A DNA stretch of 13,943 nucleotides from NCBI GenBank assembly GCA_947497635.1, contig CANMHZ010000011.1:1-13943 (forward strand). Direction: 5' to 3'. The notes under the pieces were generated by a model that was not told the origin of the DNA, made no database searches, and saw only the letters and a program-made list of their open reading frames with translations. Positions 1 through 8,207 of the stretch are shown here, in pieces (position 1 is the first letter of the stretch; each line of letters opens with the position of its first letter). The stretch comes from Helicobacteraceae bacterium. GTDB taxonomy: Bacteria > Campylobacterota > Campylobacteria > Campylobacterales > Sulfurimonadaceae. A program made the translations under genes and the position numbers.

Positions 1-3000
1 ACTTTTTCACTGAATGTGACTGTCACATTTGCCGTTTCACCGTATCCAACAGAGGTGATTGCAGTACCGCTTGCGTTAGTAAATGCTATACCGCTTGCAA
101 TAACATTCGGTGCAAGCATATCCACTGGTTGATAAGAAATCAACGATGCCGTATTATTATTACCCGCGATATCAGTTGCCATACTTGCGGCAACGTTTAC
201 GGTCATGTTTCCAGTATCGCCAGCTAGTGGTGTCACACTCAAGGTGTACACCGTATCGGATACTTGGATAAATGTTCCTGCCGCTGTTGCTGAAATATCC
301 GCTCCACCTGCATCTTTGATGGTGATATTGGTTTTTGCAAACCCGCTTACTGGCTCATTGAACGTAAACGTATAAACGATTTCTCCCCCTCCAATATTTG
401 CAGTTCCTACTTGATCGTTGGTGATGGTCACAACTGGAAGAGTCGTATCGAATAACATCGTTTGCGTATTTGTAGCTACTGTACTTACATTGCCATTAGT
501 ATCCGTTTGACGTACTTCGATTTGTCCTGCGGCGTACGAGGTATTGGCAACAAGGTTAAAAGTACTGCTTGTAATACCAACGATAGCAGGAGCAACAGGC
601 GTAGCAACAGTAGGAATTGCTCCCGTTGTCCAAGATGTTCCACTATTAAGACTATATTCCCAGTTGGTAATTCCTGTTACTAGTGTCACGGTTATACCGT
701 TAGTATCGGTAATTCCATCTGTTCCACTTAATCCATTATCTGTTGTAAGGGCAAAAGTTGGCGCTGAAGGGGCAAGAGTATCAATTGCGTAATTTGCACT
801 GGCTACTGTTACTGTTGCAGAGTTCCCTGCCACATCGTTATAGGTCGCGGCTAAAGAGATGGTATTGGTTGTATCTTCAACATTTGCATTTGGGGTAAAG
901 AGTGCCGTCCATGTTTTATTATCAGCAGTTGTGAGGGTCGTTAAGGTACCGTTTTGCGCAGTAAAGTCTGAAAGGGTTAGGTTCTGTACCGCCTCACTGA
1001 ATTTAATCGTCACCAATGAAGTCTCTCCCGCTTTAAGAGCAGTGTCTTCCATGGTAATGGTTGCCGTTGGAGCTGTAGTGTCAACTACGAGGCTTTGAAT
1101 CACTTGAGAACTGGTGATTCCCCCGATTGTCGAGGTAACGGATACTGAGTTGGCACCTTCGAGAAGAGCAACTGTTGGAGTAATGCTCCACACTCCTCCA
1201 GTGGCTGTAGCAGTGTGAGATACCCCTGCAATCACCGCCGTAATCGTTGCTCCATCTTGAGCTGTTCCGGTAACGGTTGGGGTTGTGTCATTCGTGAGGG
1301 CGCCAGAGGTGATTTGTATAGGACTTGCTACGGTATCGATTACAAAATTATCACTATCCTTTAATGTTCCCACATTCCCTGCTGCATCGGTATAGGTATT
1401 GAGCACTTGAATAATGTTGCTTGAGTCACCAGTATTAGCTGTCGGAGTAAAGATCCCTGTCCAGTGAATATTATCCGAACTAGTGAATTTCCCTAATGTC
1501 CCTTGTGCTCCCGCAAGCGAAACACTTGTGTTGTCAAAGTTGGCTACTGCTTCACTGAATGTGACTGTCACATTTTCAGTCTCGCCATAGCTTAGAGCAC
1601 CATTAGAAAGAGGACTTGTAGGTGTAGTATCGGTTAATACAATACTTGTCACCGTTGGTGCTACCATATCCACTGCTTGATAAGAAGTATATGCCGCTTC
1701 ATTAGCTGTCCCGATACTATTGGTAGCACTTCCTGCCTTCACGTTTACTACTACTTCACCACTATTAATTACATTAGGGACTACAGAGAGGGTATAAACC
1801 GATGAAGAGAGTTGTTTAAATACTCCAGCTGTTCCATTGGTAACGGTGATGCCATTTGAACTAAATCCATGAACTGCTTCACTGAAAGTAAAGGTATAAA
1901 CAATTTCCCCTCCTGCAATATTCGCGGTAGTAGCTGGTTCATCATCTGTAATAGCCACCGTTACAGGCGCTGGTGGTGTGATTTTAGTATCTATCGTGTA
2001 ATTTCCACTTATTGCGGATGTGCCTGCATTACCCGCAGCGTCTGTATAAGTATTGGCTATAGAGATAGCATTCGTAGCAGCTACAAAGCTTGCTGTAGGA
2101 GTTAAAGTTGCTGTCCATGTTATATTATCGGTTGTGGACAAGGTACTGAGTATTCCGTTCGCAACTGAAACATCAGAATTATTGAAATTTACACCTGGTT
2201 CAGAAAATTTAATTGTCACAATAGCTGTCTCACCACTATTGAGAACGGTATCAGAAAGGGTAATTGTTGCAGTAGGGGATGTTGCATCAGTAGATATACT
2301 ATTAAGATGTAGTGTTGCATCCACTGCTGATACCAAAGTAGCACTACTCCCCATAGCTTCTTTGATCGCAGCAGTCAATGTTGTATCAATAGTATCACTC
2401 GCAACCGCTTGAATATCAATAGCAGTAGTGATTAATGCTGCTTTGGCTGAATCTATTGTAATTCCATCTGCTACTGTACCTATGCTGTCAAGAGATTGGA
2501 GAAATTGGGCAATATTAATAACTTTTGCATCGGTTGTATTGGTTCGTGCCACACCCACTATTTCTTGAATAGTGAGAATATTATCGGTCGTATTAATATT
2601 TACTGTATTGAACGTCCCTATCGTTGCATTACCCACTTTAAAGGTGACAATATCTCCAGCTTTATAGTTAAAAGAGCCAGCAACTCCATCAGAACCTGTC
2701 ACCCCTCCCAATCCACTGGTAGTAGTATAGGTAACACCTGAAACAATACTATCAACCAATGTAGCAGTATGTGTTGTGGATGCAATGGGCGTTGGAGAAA
2801 TTGTATTACTTCCGCTTGATGATCCGCCACCCCCACCACCTGCGGCAGCAGCTCCACCTGCAATCGCTAGAATTCCAACACCCCACCATGCACTACTGGA
2901 CATAAAAGGAGTAGACGCGGTAGCAGGCATAGCACTAACGGCTCCCAATTCCATAGTATTCGTTGCAGTCAACCCGTAATTCACATATTCGCCGCTCGAT

Positions 3001-3242
3001 CCAAGTCCTGAGATTTGAACCGTTTGATCGTACAGCACGTAATCGCTAACAATCACCGAAGGCTCTGTTGCTCCCTCTGCAAAAATATGGAGATCTTTAT
3101 CCACTATTTTTGTTGACACTTTTTTCGGAGCTTGTCCTGTTGTTGCATCGACTAGAATGATTTTATCACCGCTAATCGCCATTACACGAGTAACTTGAGT
3201 TGCTCCATTGATTGTTTTTCCGATTACTGCTGTTTTTAACAT
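1..3242 (-). CDS. Giant type I-secreted adhesin with Ig-like repeats (N-terminal 1080 residues, partial)
   Basis: Open minus-strand frame from ATG (3240-3242) to the window edge with no stop; the C-terminus is missing. AAAGG at 3250-3254 lies 7 nt before the ATG and supports this start. Residues 1-105 form a beta-rich head with no signal peptide. Residues 119-144 run Trp-Trp, a short hydrophobic stretch, four Ala and six Gly. Residues ~150-310 are a domain common in bacterial surface proteins (YTTTSGLGG, YKAGDIVTF, then helical NIAQFLQSLDS). From ~315 follows an Ig-like chain: Big_12-like domains (FSEAV ... TYTDAAGN ... IDT) at ~315-423, 526-636, 726-825 and from 1042; related FTFSEAV/FTFNEPV domains at 426-525 and 935-1042; a Big_13-like domain at 636-726; and another module at 825-935. 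This head-plus-array layout is that of BapA/LapA-type biofilm adhesins. The divergent exporter operon supports type I secretion. No RTX nonapeptides are visible; they would be expected in the missing C-terminus. Confidence 0.9.
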   Translation of the reverse strand, partial: MLKTAVIGKTINGATQVTRVMAISGDKIILVDATTGQAPKKVSTKIVDKDLHIFAEGATEPSVIVSDYVLYDQTVQISGLGSSGEYVNYGLTATNTMELGAVSAMPATASTPFMSSSAWWGVGILAIAGGAAAAGGGGGGSSSGSNTISPTPIASTTHTATLVDSIVSGVTYTTTSGLGGVTGSDGVAGSFNYKAGDIVTFKVGNATIGTFNTVNINTTDNILTIQEIVGVARTNTTDAKVINIAQFLQSLDSIGTVADGITIDSAKAALITTAIDIQAVASDTIDTTLTAAIKEAMGSSATLVSAVDATLHLNSISTDATSPTATITLSDTVLNSGETAIVTIKFSEPGVNFNNSDVSVANGILSTLSTTDNITWTATLTPTASFVAATNAISIANTYTDAAGNAGTSAISGNYTIDTKITPPAPVTVAITDDEPATTANIAGGEIVYTFTFSEAVHGFSSNGITVTNGTAGVFKQLSSSVYTLSVVPNVINSGEVVVNVKAGSATNSIGTANEAAYTSYQAVDMVAPTVTSIVLTDTTPTSPLSNGALSYGETENVTVTFSEAVANFDNTSVSLAGAQGTLGKFTSSDNIHWTGIFTPTANTGDSSNIIQVLNTYTDAAGNVGTLKDSDNFVIDTVASPIQITSGALTNDTTPTVTGTAQDGATITAVIAGVSHTATATGGVWSITPTVALLEGANSVSVTSTIGGITSSQVIQSLVVDTTAPTATITMEDTALKAGETSLVTIKFSEAVQNLTLSDFTAQNGTLTTLTTADNKTWTALFTPNANVEDTTNTISLAATYNDVAGNSATVTVASANYAIDTLAPSAPTFALTTDNGLSGTDGITDTNGITVTLVTGITNWEYSLNSGTSWTTGAIPTVATPVAPAIVGITSSTFNLVANTSYAAGQIEVRQTDTNGNVSTVATNTQTMLFDTTLPVVTITNDQVGTANIGGGEIVYTFTFNEPVSGFAKTNITIKDAGGADISATAAGTFIQVSDTVYTLSVTPLAGDTGNMTVNVAASMATDIAGNNNTASLISYQPVDMLAPNVIASGIAFTNASGTAITSVGYGETANVTVTFSEK
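6..30. repeat. 25-bp exact direct repeat, copy 2 (inside adhesin gene)
   Basis: This 25-bp stretch is identical to 1551-1575, 1545 bp (515 codons) away. Both encode the same part of a Big_12-like domain (NVTVTFSE). Flanking sequence is similar but not identical, for example at 117-137 versus 1665-1685, where the offset is 1548. The pattern is that of an old duplication of a multi-domain block within the adhesin gene. Confidence 0.8.
1551..1575. repeat. 25-bp exact direct repeat, copy 1 (inside adhesin gene)
   Basis: Identical to 6-30. In the protein it falls in the second Big_12-like domain (residues ~556-564). In both places it directly follows an FTFSEAV-type domain, so the repeating unit is at least a two-domain pair. 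Confidence 0.8.
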
Positions 3243-3249
3243 TAAAATA

Positions 3250-3254
3250 CCTTT
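3250..3254 (-). promoter_or_regulatory. Ribosome-binding site of the adhesin gene
   Basis: On the minus strand this reads AAAGG, 7 nt upstream of the ATG at 3240-3242. It fixes the adhesin start. The next in-frame Met lies well inside the conserved head, at about residue 21. Confidence 0.65.
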
Positions 3255-3309
3255 AAAATTGACTGCAAATTCTTTAATGGCTGATTATCACCATTTTCCA
3301 CTTAAGATT

Positions 3310-3330
3310 TAATTATTACACAAATAATTA
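3310..3330. repeat. 8-bp inverted repeat in the divergent intergenic region
   Basis: TAATTATT and AATAATTA flank a 5-nt spacer (ACACA). The repeat lies between the divergent adhesin gene and exporter operon and overlaps the candidate adhesin -10. It could be an operator for coordinated control, but it is pure A/T in an A/T-rich region, so it may be chance. Confidence 0.35.
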
Positions 3331-3344
3331 TGGTTAAAAGGCAA
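3315..3344 (-). promoter_or_regulatory. Possible promoter of the adhesin gene
   Basis: On the minus strand, TTGCCT (3339-3344) and TGTAAT (3315-3320) are separated by 18 bp, a fair sigma-70-like pair about 75 bp upstream of the adhesin ATG. The region is very AT-rich, so chance matches are likely. No good promoter for the plus-strand operon was found; the best candidate is a lone CATAAT at 3376-3381. Confidence 0.25.
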
Positions 3345-3403
3345 GTTTAATCCTATTACGTGTAGAGTTACCCCTCATAATTTATCCCCTGAAAGTTGAC
3401 TAT

Positions 3404-4645
3404 TTGAAACACTCTATTAGTATTATATTAATTCTCACCTCCACCCTCTGGTGCGCACCCAATGACGCCAACCTTTCAACGGTTGATACACTTGTTACCC
3501 GCGTCCTCGAAACCCATCCGAAACTGAGTGCATCACGTATGCAAATCAAAGCTTCCAAAAGTGGTGTCGATGCGGCTAAATGGGGCTATTATCCTACCCC
3601 CTCACTTGATTTGGGAGGTGGTAAAAACAGCAGTACTTTAGCTCGTCTTGAACAACCCTTATGGGCAGGGGGGCGTATTGATGCAACGTATAATATCAGC
3701 CTCTCCAAACAGCGTGAATCGGAAGTGGCGTTGGATGAAAACGCCTACACTCTCATCGATAGCCTCCTCCAAACACTTCAAAACCTCACCCAAGCACGAG
3801 GAAGGGTTCGTGCTATTACCGAGGGGCAAAAACAGCTGGATGATTTCAATGCTATGCTCAATCGCCGTATCGAAGCAGGGGTCTCCTCTCTTGCGGATGA
3901 AGAGCTCATCAAAGCGCGTCTTGCCCAGATCAATACGGATCTCACCATTGCTAAAATAGCAGAGAGAACTGCTTGCTCACAACTGCGCCTTATCACCTCA
4001 CAAAGTGACCTATCGTGTACCCTTGATGCCGATCGCACTCCATCACCTGATACCCAACGCACGTCGGAGGAGATGATCGCGCAAATGCTTAAAACCCATC
4101 CGAGTATGTTGAAATCCACGATTCAAATTCAAACCGCTGAATATGAAAAGAACAAAGCAAAAGCAGTCTTGTGGCCAACCATTGCCCTAAGAGCGGAATA
4201 CCAAAAAGGATCCGTTTATACCAGTTATGGGACGGAAAACTCCATTATCTATCTCTCAGCACAGATGACTCCCGGAGCAGGGTTATCCTCCCTTTCAGGA
4301 ATCGAAGCCTCGGAAGCTACTATCCAACAGCTGAAATTCAACAAACTCACCCTAGAACAAGATCTGACGCAAAGTTTGTTACGAGACATCGACGATCATC
4401 GCTCCGCCCTTGATCGAGTACAAGGGACGACCCTCTCCATTGACGCATCTCAAAAAGTATTGGAATCGTATGCACGCCTTTTCTTAGCAGGTAAACGACA
4501 ATGGCTTGATCTGGTTAACTCCTCTCGAGAAGTCACCCAAAACAGAATCTCCTTAGAAGATCTCCTAGCTACCGCGACCATCTCAACCTACCGTCTTAAA
4601 CTCAAAACAGGTGAACTCATCGCACCGATAGGAAAACCCCAATGA
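3404..4645 (+). CDS. TolC-like outer-membrane channel of a type I secretion system
   Basis: A 413-residue TolC/OEP-family protein that would form the outer-membrane and periplasmic duct of the exporter (the LapE role). The start is TTG (3404-3406), with GAAAG about 8 nt upstream. It is preferred because the next in-frame ATG (residue 46) would remove the hydrophobic signal segment (residues 4-18, ISIILILTSTLWC). The exact signal-peptidase site is unclear: W-C-A precedes a Pro, and Cys17 lacks a good lipobox. The rest shows the family's alternating long helices and two related halves, with beta-strand regions such as ARLEQPLWAGGRID (~80-93) and its counterpart near 245-290 (IYLSAQMTPGAGLSS). 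Length is normal for the family. Its stop overlaps the ABC transporter start by 4 bp (ATGA, 4642-4645). Together with the divergent adhesin gene, this points to dedicated adhesin export rather than multidrug efflux. Confidence 0.92.
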   Translation: MKHSISIILILTSTLWCAPNDANLSTVDTLVTRVLETHPKLSASRMQIKASKSGVDAAKWGYYPTPSLDLGGGKNSSTLARLEQPLWAGGRIDATYNISLSKQRESEVALDENAYTLIDSLLQTLQNLTQARGRVRAITEGQKQLDDFNAMLNRRIEAGVSSLADEELIKARLAQINTDLTIAKIAERTACSQLRLITSQSDLSCTLDADRTPSPDTQRTSEEMIAQMLKTHPSMLKSTIQIQTAEYEKNKAKAVLWPTIALRAEYQKGSVYTSYGTENSIIYLSAQMTPGAGLSSLSGIEASEATIQQLKFNKLTLEQDLTQSLLRDIDDHRSALDRVQGTTLSIDASQKVLESYARLFLAGKRQWLDLVNSSREVTQNRISLEDLLATATISTYRLKLKTGELIAPIGKPQ

Positions 4646-6717
4646 GTAAAATCAAATGGCTCTTAGAAGAGAGTCTTCTTCTGAAAATATCCGGTCGTCA
4701 TATTCCGCCCCATACAAAAGCGGCACTGGAAGAGAAAACACCCAATAAAGCTTTTTATAATGATGTCCTTCACGCCTTTGGACTTGAACGCACCCCATGG
4801 CAAAAAGCCCCTTCTGCCGTTATGCTTCCAATGCTTTGCCTCGCTCCTGATGCAGAAGTAGGGATAATCTTCGCCCAAGAATCCGATGGGAAATGGACAA
4901 CAGAAAGTGCCAATATCGTAGAGGGACGTGAAAAGTTTCCCGATGGAACTCTCTTTCGCCCCTTGCGTCCAGGTAAACATGCAGGGAAGTTTTCTACCGC
5001 CAAAGAGATGTTCAAGAAAGTCGCATTGGAGCAAAAAAGCTCTCTCATCTATGCAGCCATTGCCTCCTTTACGATCAATCTCCTTGCACTGGGAACCTCT
5101 TTTTACAGTATGCAAGTCTATGACCGCGTTATCCCCACACAAGGGACATCCACCCTCGTTGCTTTGAGCGTCGGGGTGTTTATTGCCATCTTCTTGGAGA
5201 TGCTTGTAAAAGTGTCTCGCTCCTCCATCTTGGATCATGCCAGTAGAAATATGGATATGGCGTATTCCCACACGATATTCCAACGTCTTCTGAAAATACG
5301 TCTTGACAGTATGCCCCGCAGTGTTGGAACGCTATCGGGACAGCTTCAAAGCTACAACTCCGTACGCACCTTTATCTCTTCGGCTGCAATGTATCTCCTT
5401 ATCGACTTCCCTTTTTCCCTTCTCTTTTTAGCGGTTATCCTCTTGGTAGGGGGGACAAATATGGGGATGATTGTTGTTGGGTTTTTGGTAGTCTCCGTAC
5501 TCGTTGGAAGTATGTTCCGTCATAAGATCGATGCCCTATCCGCATCGTCGTCTATGGCATCGCACAAAAAGTTAGGACTTCTGGTCGAAACCGTCAATGG
5601 GGCAGAGAGCATCAAAGCTTCAGGCTCAGGCTGGAACTCCCTCAACCGATGGAATGCCCTTACCAAAGACTCCATTGATGATGATATTGCGATTCGTCAC
5701 TACAGTGAACTCTCCAGCTACCTCTCCGCCTTTTTTCAGCAACTAAGCTACATTGCCCTTGTTGCTATGGGGGCATATATTGTAAGTACCAGTACAGAGC
5801 TTACCATGGGGGGATTGATCGCTATTACCATCCTCTCAGGACGCGTTCTTTCTCCTATTGCTATGATTCCCAATCTCTTCGTTCAATGGGGACGTGCTAA
5901 AATCTCCATCAAAGATTTGGAGAATGTCTTTGCTCTTCGCAGTGACAACCATGCCATTGAGCGACCACTTTCTCCAAGTAGTGTAAGTCCTGCCTATGCT
6001 CTTCAAAACCTTGTGTTTGAATATCAAGAGAATACGCCTACCGTAACACTTGCAAGCCTTCAGATTCCTGCTGGGAATAAAGTAGGGATTTTAGGGGTGA
6101 TCGGTTCGGGTAAATCAACACTGTTGAAACTTCTAGCGGGACTGTATGCCCCCAAAGAGGGTAAAATATTTCTCGATGGTTTAGATCTTCAACATCTCTC
6201 ACGAGAATGGATTGCCAAGAGTATCGGGTATCTCCCCCAATCGACCAAACTCTTCTCTGGAACCCTTCGTGATAATCTGACCTTAGGGATGGTAGGGATT
6301 AATGATGAGCAAATCACCGATGCGTGTAAAAAAACGGGGCTAATGCAATTGGTTAGCTCCTTGCCACACGGACTTGACAGTGCTGTTCCTGAGAGTGGTG
6401 AGAGTGTTTCAGGGGGGCAAAAACAGCTTATAGCCATCACCCGTCTCGTTCTTGCTCAACCTGCTGTTTGGTTATTGGATGAACCCACGGCAAGTATGGA
6501 TGAGGGGAGTGAAAAACGGCTTATTGAACTGTTGGCAACCTTGATTCGTCCTACGGATACCCTTATCCTCGTCACCCATAAACCCTCACTTTTACGGCTG
6601 GTAAGTCGGCTTATTGTTATGACGCCGCAAGGGATAGCCATGGATGGACCACGTGATGCGGTTCTTCAAAAACTCTCAACCCCCCAACAACCCGTACAAC
6701 AAGGAACCCCATCGTGA
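4642..6717 (+). CDS. LapB/HlyB-type ABC transporter (type I secretion ATPase/permease)
   Basis: A 691-residue half-transporter that would energise export of the adhesin across the inner membrane. Residues 1-125 resemble the C39-peptidase-like domain of LapB-type exporters (MLPMLCL, GIIFAQESDGKW). No catalytic Cys-containing motif is seen where C39 peptidases have one, so it is probably a substrate-docking domain and not a protease. About six membrane helices follow (roughly 135-160, 168-190, two within 245-290, 365-390, 395-415). The nucleotide-binding domain is complete: Walker A GVIGSGKST (485-493), signature VSGGQ (589-593), Walker B ending LLDEP (611-615), and H-loop His646. The start ATG overlaps the tolC-like stop and the TGA overlaps the GTG of the next gene, so translation is probably coupled. 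The missing protease activity fits giant adhesins, which have no double-glycine leader. Confidence 0.95.
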   Translation: MSKIKWLLEESLLLKISGRHIPPHTKAALEEKTPNKAFYNDVLHAFGLERTPWQKAPSAVMLPMLCLAPDAEVGIIFAQESDGKWTTESANIVEGREKFPDGTLFRPLRPGKHAGKFSTAKEMFKKVALEQKSSLIYAAIASFTINLLALGTSFYSMQVYDRVIPTQGTSTLVALSVGVFIAIFLEMLVKVSRSSILDHASRNMDMAYSHTIFQRLLKIRLDSMPRSVGTLSGQLQSYNSVRTFISSAAMYLLIDFPFSLLFLAVILLVGGTNMGMIVVGFLVVSVLVGSMFRHKIDALSASSSMASHKKLGLLVETVNGAESIKASGSGWNSLNRWNALTKDSIDDDIAIRHYSELSSYLSAFFQQLSYIALVAMGAYIVSTSTELTMGGLIAITILSGRVLSPIAMIPNLFVQWGRAKISIKDLENVFALRSDNHAIERPLSPSSVSPAYALQNLVFEYQENTPTVTLASLQIPAGNKVGILGVIGSGKSTLLKLLAGLYAPKEGKIFLDGLDLQHLSREWIAKSIGYLPQSTKLFSGTLRDNLTLGMVGINDEQITDACKKTGLMQLVSSLPHGLDSAVPESGESVSGGQKQLIAITRLVLAQPAVWLLDEPTASMDEGSEKRLIELLATLIRPTDTLILVTHKPSLLRLVSRLIVMTPQGIAMDGPRDAVLQKLSTPQQPVQQGTPS

Positions 6718-7883
6718 CCTCTAACAATCTTCCTTACCTCTCACGGCTTCATCCGCTTACAATTATCTTCGGAACCTTATTTTTAGTTCTCGTCCCTTTT
6801 TTACTGTGGGCTTCTTTTACGTCTCTTAATCAAATTTCCCATGCGACGGGACAAGTCATTGCTGCGGCTAAAACCCAGCAGATTCAAGCCGCGAATGATG
6901 GTGTTATCCAAGAGGTGTACGTCAAAGAGGGGCAAAGTGTCAAAAAAGGGGAGATCCTAGCCATGCTGGAGAAATCCCAAGCGCAAGCCGCCCATGATGA
7001 CAGTATTGCCAAAGTAGCAGCACTGCAAGCAACCTTGGTACGTCTCAAAGCCGAAGTGTTCGGACGCCCTCTTGTATTTCCCCCATTAGTACATCAGTAT
7101 CCTGATTTTATGGCGAATCAAACGGAATTGTTTCATCGACGACAACAAGCCCTTAACGATGAAGTTTCAGCGCTTAATGATTCGCTTAAACTCGCTCAAG
7201 ACGAACTGGATCTCAATCTCCCACTTCTCAAAACAGGGGATATTGGAGCAACAGAGATTATCCGTCTCAAACGACAAATCGCTGATCTCAATGGGCAGAT
7301 TTCTAATAAAAAGAATAAATATTTCCAAGATTCCCAAGCCGACATGACCAAAGCAGAAGAGGATCTCTCTACGAAAGAACAAGAGTTAGCCGATCGTGAT
7401 GTAACGCTCGAACGTACGAGTATCACGTCTCCTATGAATGCTGTCGTCAAAAACATCCTCCTTACAACCCAAGGGGCACGTGTTCGTCCTGGAGATGTGA
7501 TTATGGAGCTAGTACCTGCTAATGACACCCTTATCGTTGAAGCCAAACTTGCCCCTTCTGATCTCTCATTTGTGAAAATAGGGCAATTAGCCGCGGTTAA
7601 ACTCGATGCGTATGATTATTCAATTTATGGAATTTTTCATGGGAAAGTGGCGTATATCAGTCCTGATACCTTGAGTGAAAAAACACAACAGGGGGATAAG
7701 TTTTATTTCAGAGTATTGATCGCCCTTAAACCCGATGAGATGATTACCAAATCAGGCAAAAAGATTGTAATGACTCCAGGGATGACAACACAAGTGGATA
7801 TTACCACAGGGGAGAGAAGTGTCCTTACGTATTTGATCAAACCGATTGCGAAGACGTTTTCGGAATCGTTGCATGAGAGGTAA
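6714..7883 (+). CDS. HlyD-family membrane fusion (adaptor) protein
   Basis: A 389-residue periplasmic adaptor that would join the ABC transporter to the outer-membrane channel (the LapC/HlyD role). The start is GTG at 6714-6716, overlapping the upstream TGA by 4 bp (GTGA). Domains in order: short cytoplasmic N-terminus, one membrane helix (~15-35), first half of the lipoyl/barrel-sandwich domain (TGQVIAAAKTQQIQAANDGVI then VKEGQSVKKGEILAML, ~45-90), alpha-helical hairpin with coiled coil (~95-235), second lipoyl half (ERTSITSPMNAVVKNI, ~240-260), and the beta-barrel domain to the C-terminus, ending ITTGERSVLTYLIKPI. Length is normal. It is the last gene of the operon; its stop lies 3 bp from the stop of the converging gene. 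Confidence 0.94.
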   Translation: MTSNNLPYLSRLHPLTIIFGTLFLVLVPFLLWASFTSLNQISHATGQVIAAAKTQQIQAANDGVIQEVYVKEGQSVKKGEILAMLEKSQAQAAHDDSIAKVAALQATLVRLKAEVFGRPLVFPPLVHQYPDFMANQTELFHRRQQALNDEVSALNDSLKLAQDELDLNLPLLKTGDIGATEIIRLKRQIADLNGQISNKKNKYFQDSQADMTKAEEDLSTKEQELADRDVTLERTSITSPMNAVVKNILLTTQGARVRPGDVIMELVPANDTLIVEAKLAPSDLSFVKIGQLAAVKLDAYDYSIYGIFHGKVAYISPDTLSEKTQQGDKFYFRVLIALKPDEMITKSGKKIVMTPGMTTQVDITTGERSVLTYLIKPIAKTFSESLHER

Positions 7884-7886
7884 GAT

Positions 7887-8195
7887 TTAAACTTTAACAT
7901 CCAGTAGATGAAGAGGCTTAGACACTTCTTCGCGGGAGAGTGACTCTTTATGCTTTCTCGGACGGCGCTCCTCTTGCTCTGATTGCTCTTTTGTATGTTC
8001 TCGATCACTGTCCACACTGTGATTCTCTTCCGCTGGACGAACCTCTTGGAGCTCATTATTTTTATTATTAGCAGCCGTTGCTGCGGCTAGGGATTGAAGG
8101 TCATAACGGTTTAGTTGTGCAGTTTTTTCACTTGCCACCCCTGCCATTTGTTGGTTGGAATAAATCACTCCACCGATGGGACCAATATCTGCCAT
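7887..8195 (-). CDS. 102-residue charged protein of unknown function, coupled to rqcH
   Basis: Not recognised as a named family. The start ATG (8193-8195) follows a strong AGGGGGT ribosome-binding site (8201-8207) at 5 nt spacing, which overlaps the TAG stop of the upstream rqcH-like gene. This supports a real, co-transcribed gene. There is no signal peptide or membrane helix. Residues 1-12 are aliphatic/Gly (MADIGPIGGVIY), residues ~25-45 are Ala/Asn/Gln-rich and helical, residues ~50-90 are strongly charged (Glu/Arg/Lys/Ser) and probably disordered, and it ends LHLLDVKV. From memory, small uncharacterised proteins with a charged middle and a terminal hydrophobic-D-hydrophobic-K/R-V sequence occur in other bacteria, sometimes beside flagellar genes. 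I cannot verify homology, and nothing here shows a flagellar link. Confidence 0.7.
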   Translation of the reverse strand: MADIGPIGGVIYSNQQMAGVASEKTAQLNRYDLQSLAAATAANNKNNELQEVRPAEENHSVDSDREHTKEQSEQEERRPRKHKESLSREEVSKPLHLLDVKV

Positions 8196-8200
8196 TCGAA

Positions 8201-8207
8201 ACCCCCT
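8201..8207 (-). promoter_or_regulatory. Ribosome-binding site overlapping the rqcH stop codon
   Basis: On the minus strand this reads AGGGGGT, 5 nt before the ATG of the 102-residue gene. Its first bases belong to the upstream TAG (8206-8208). Ribosomes ending on rqcH stop directly at this site, which is typical of translational coupling. Confidence 0.7.

Noticed and set aside
2800..2840. RTX calcium-binding repeats in the Gly-rich segment of the adhesin
   Set aside because: The run is plain Gly/Ser with no GGxGxD spacing. It is a flexible linker, not an RTX nonapeptide array.
462..2979. Several plus-strand ORFs of 67-119 codons opposite the adhesin gene
   Set aside because: They are out-of-frame shadows of a 1080-codon minus-strand frame with clear Ig-like domains. 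They have low-complexity content and no ribosome-binding sites that I could see.
4663..5283. 206-codon minus-strand ORF opposite the ABC transporter gene
   Set aside because: It lies fully within a well-supported ABC transporter and its translation shows no domain or plausible composition. It is a shadow frame.
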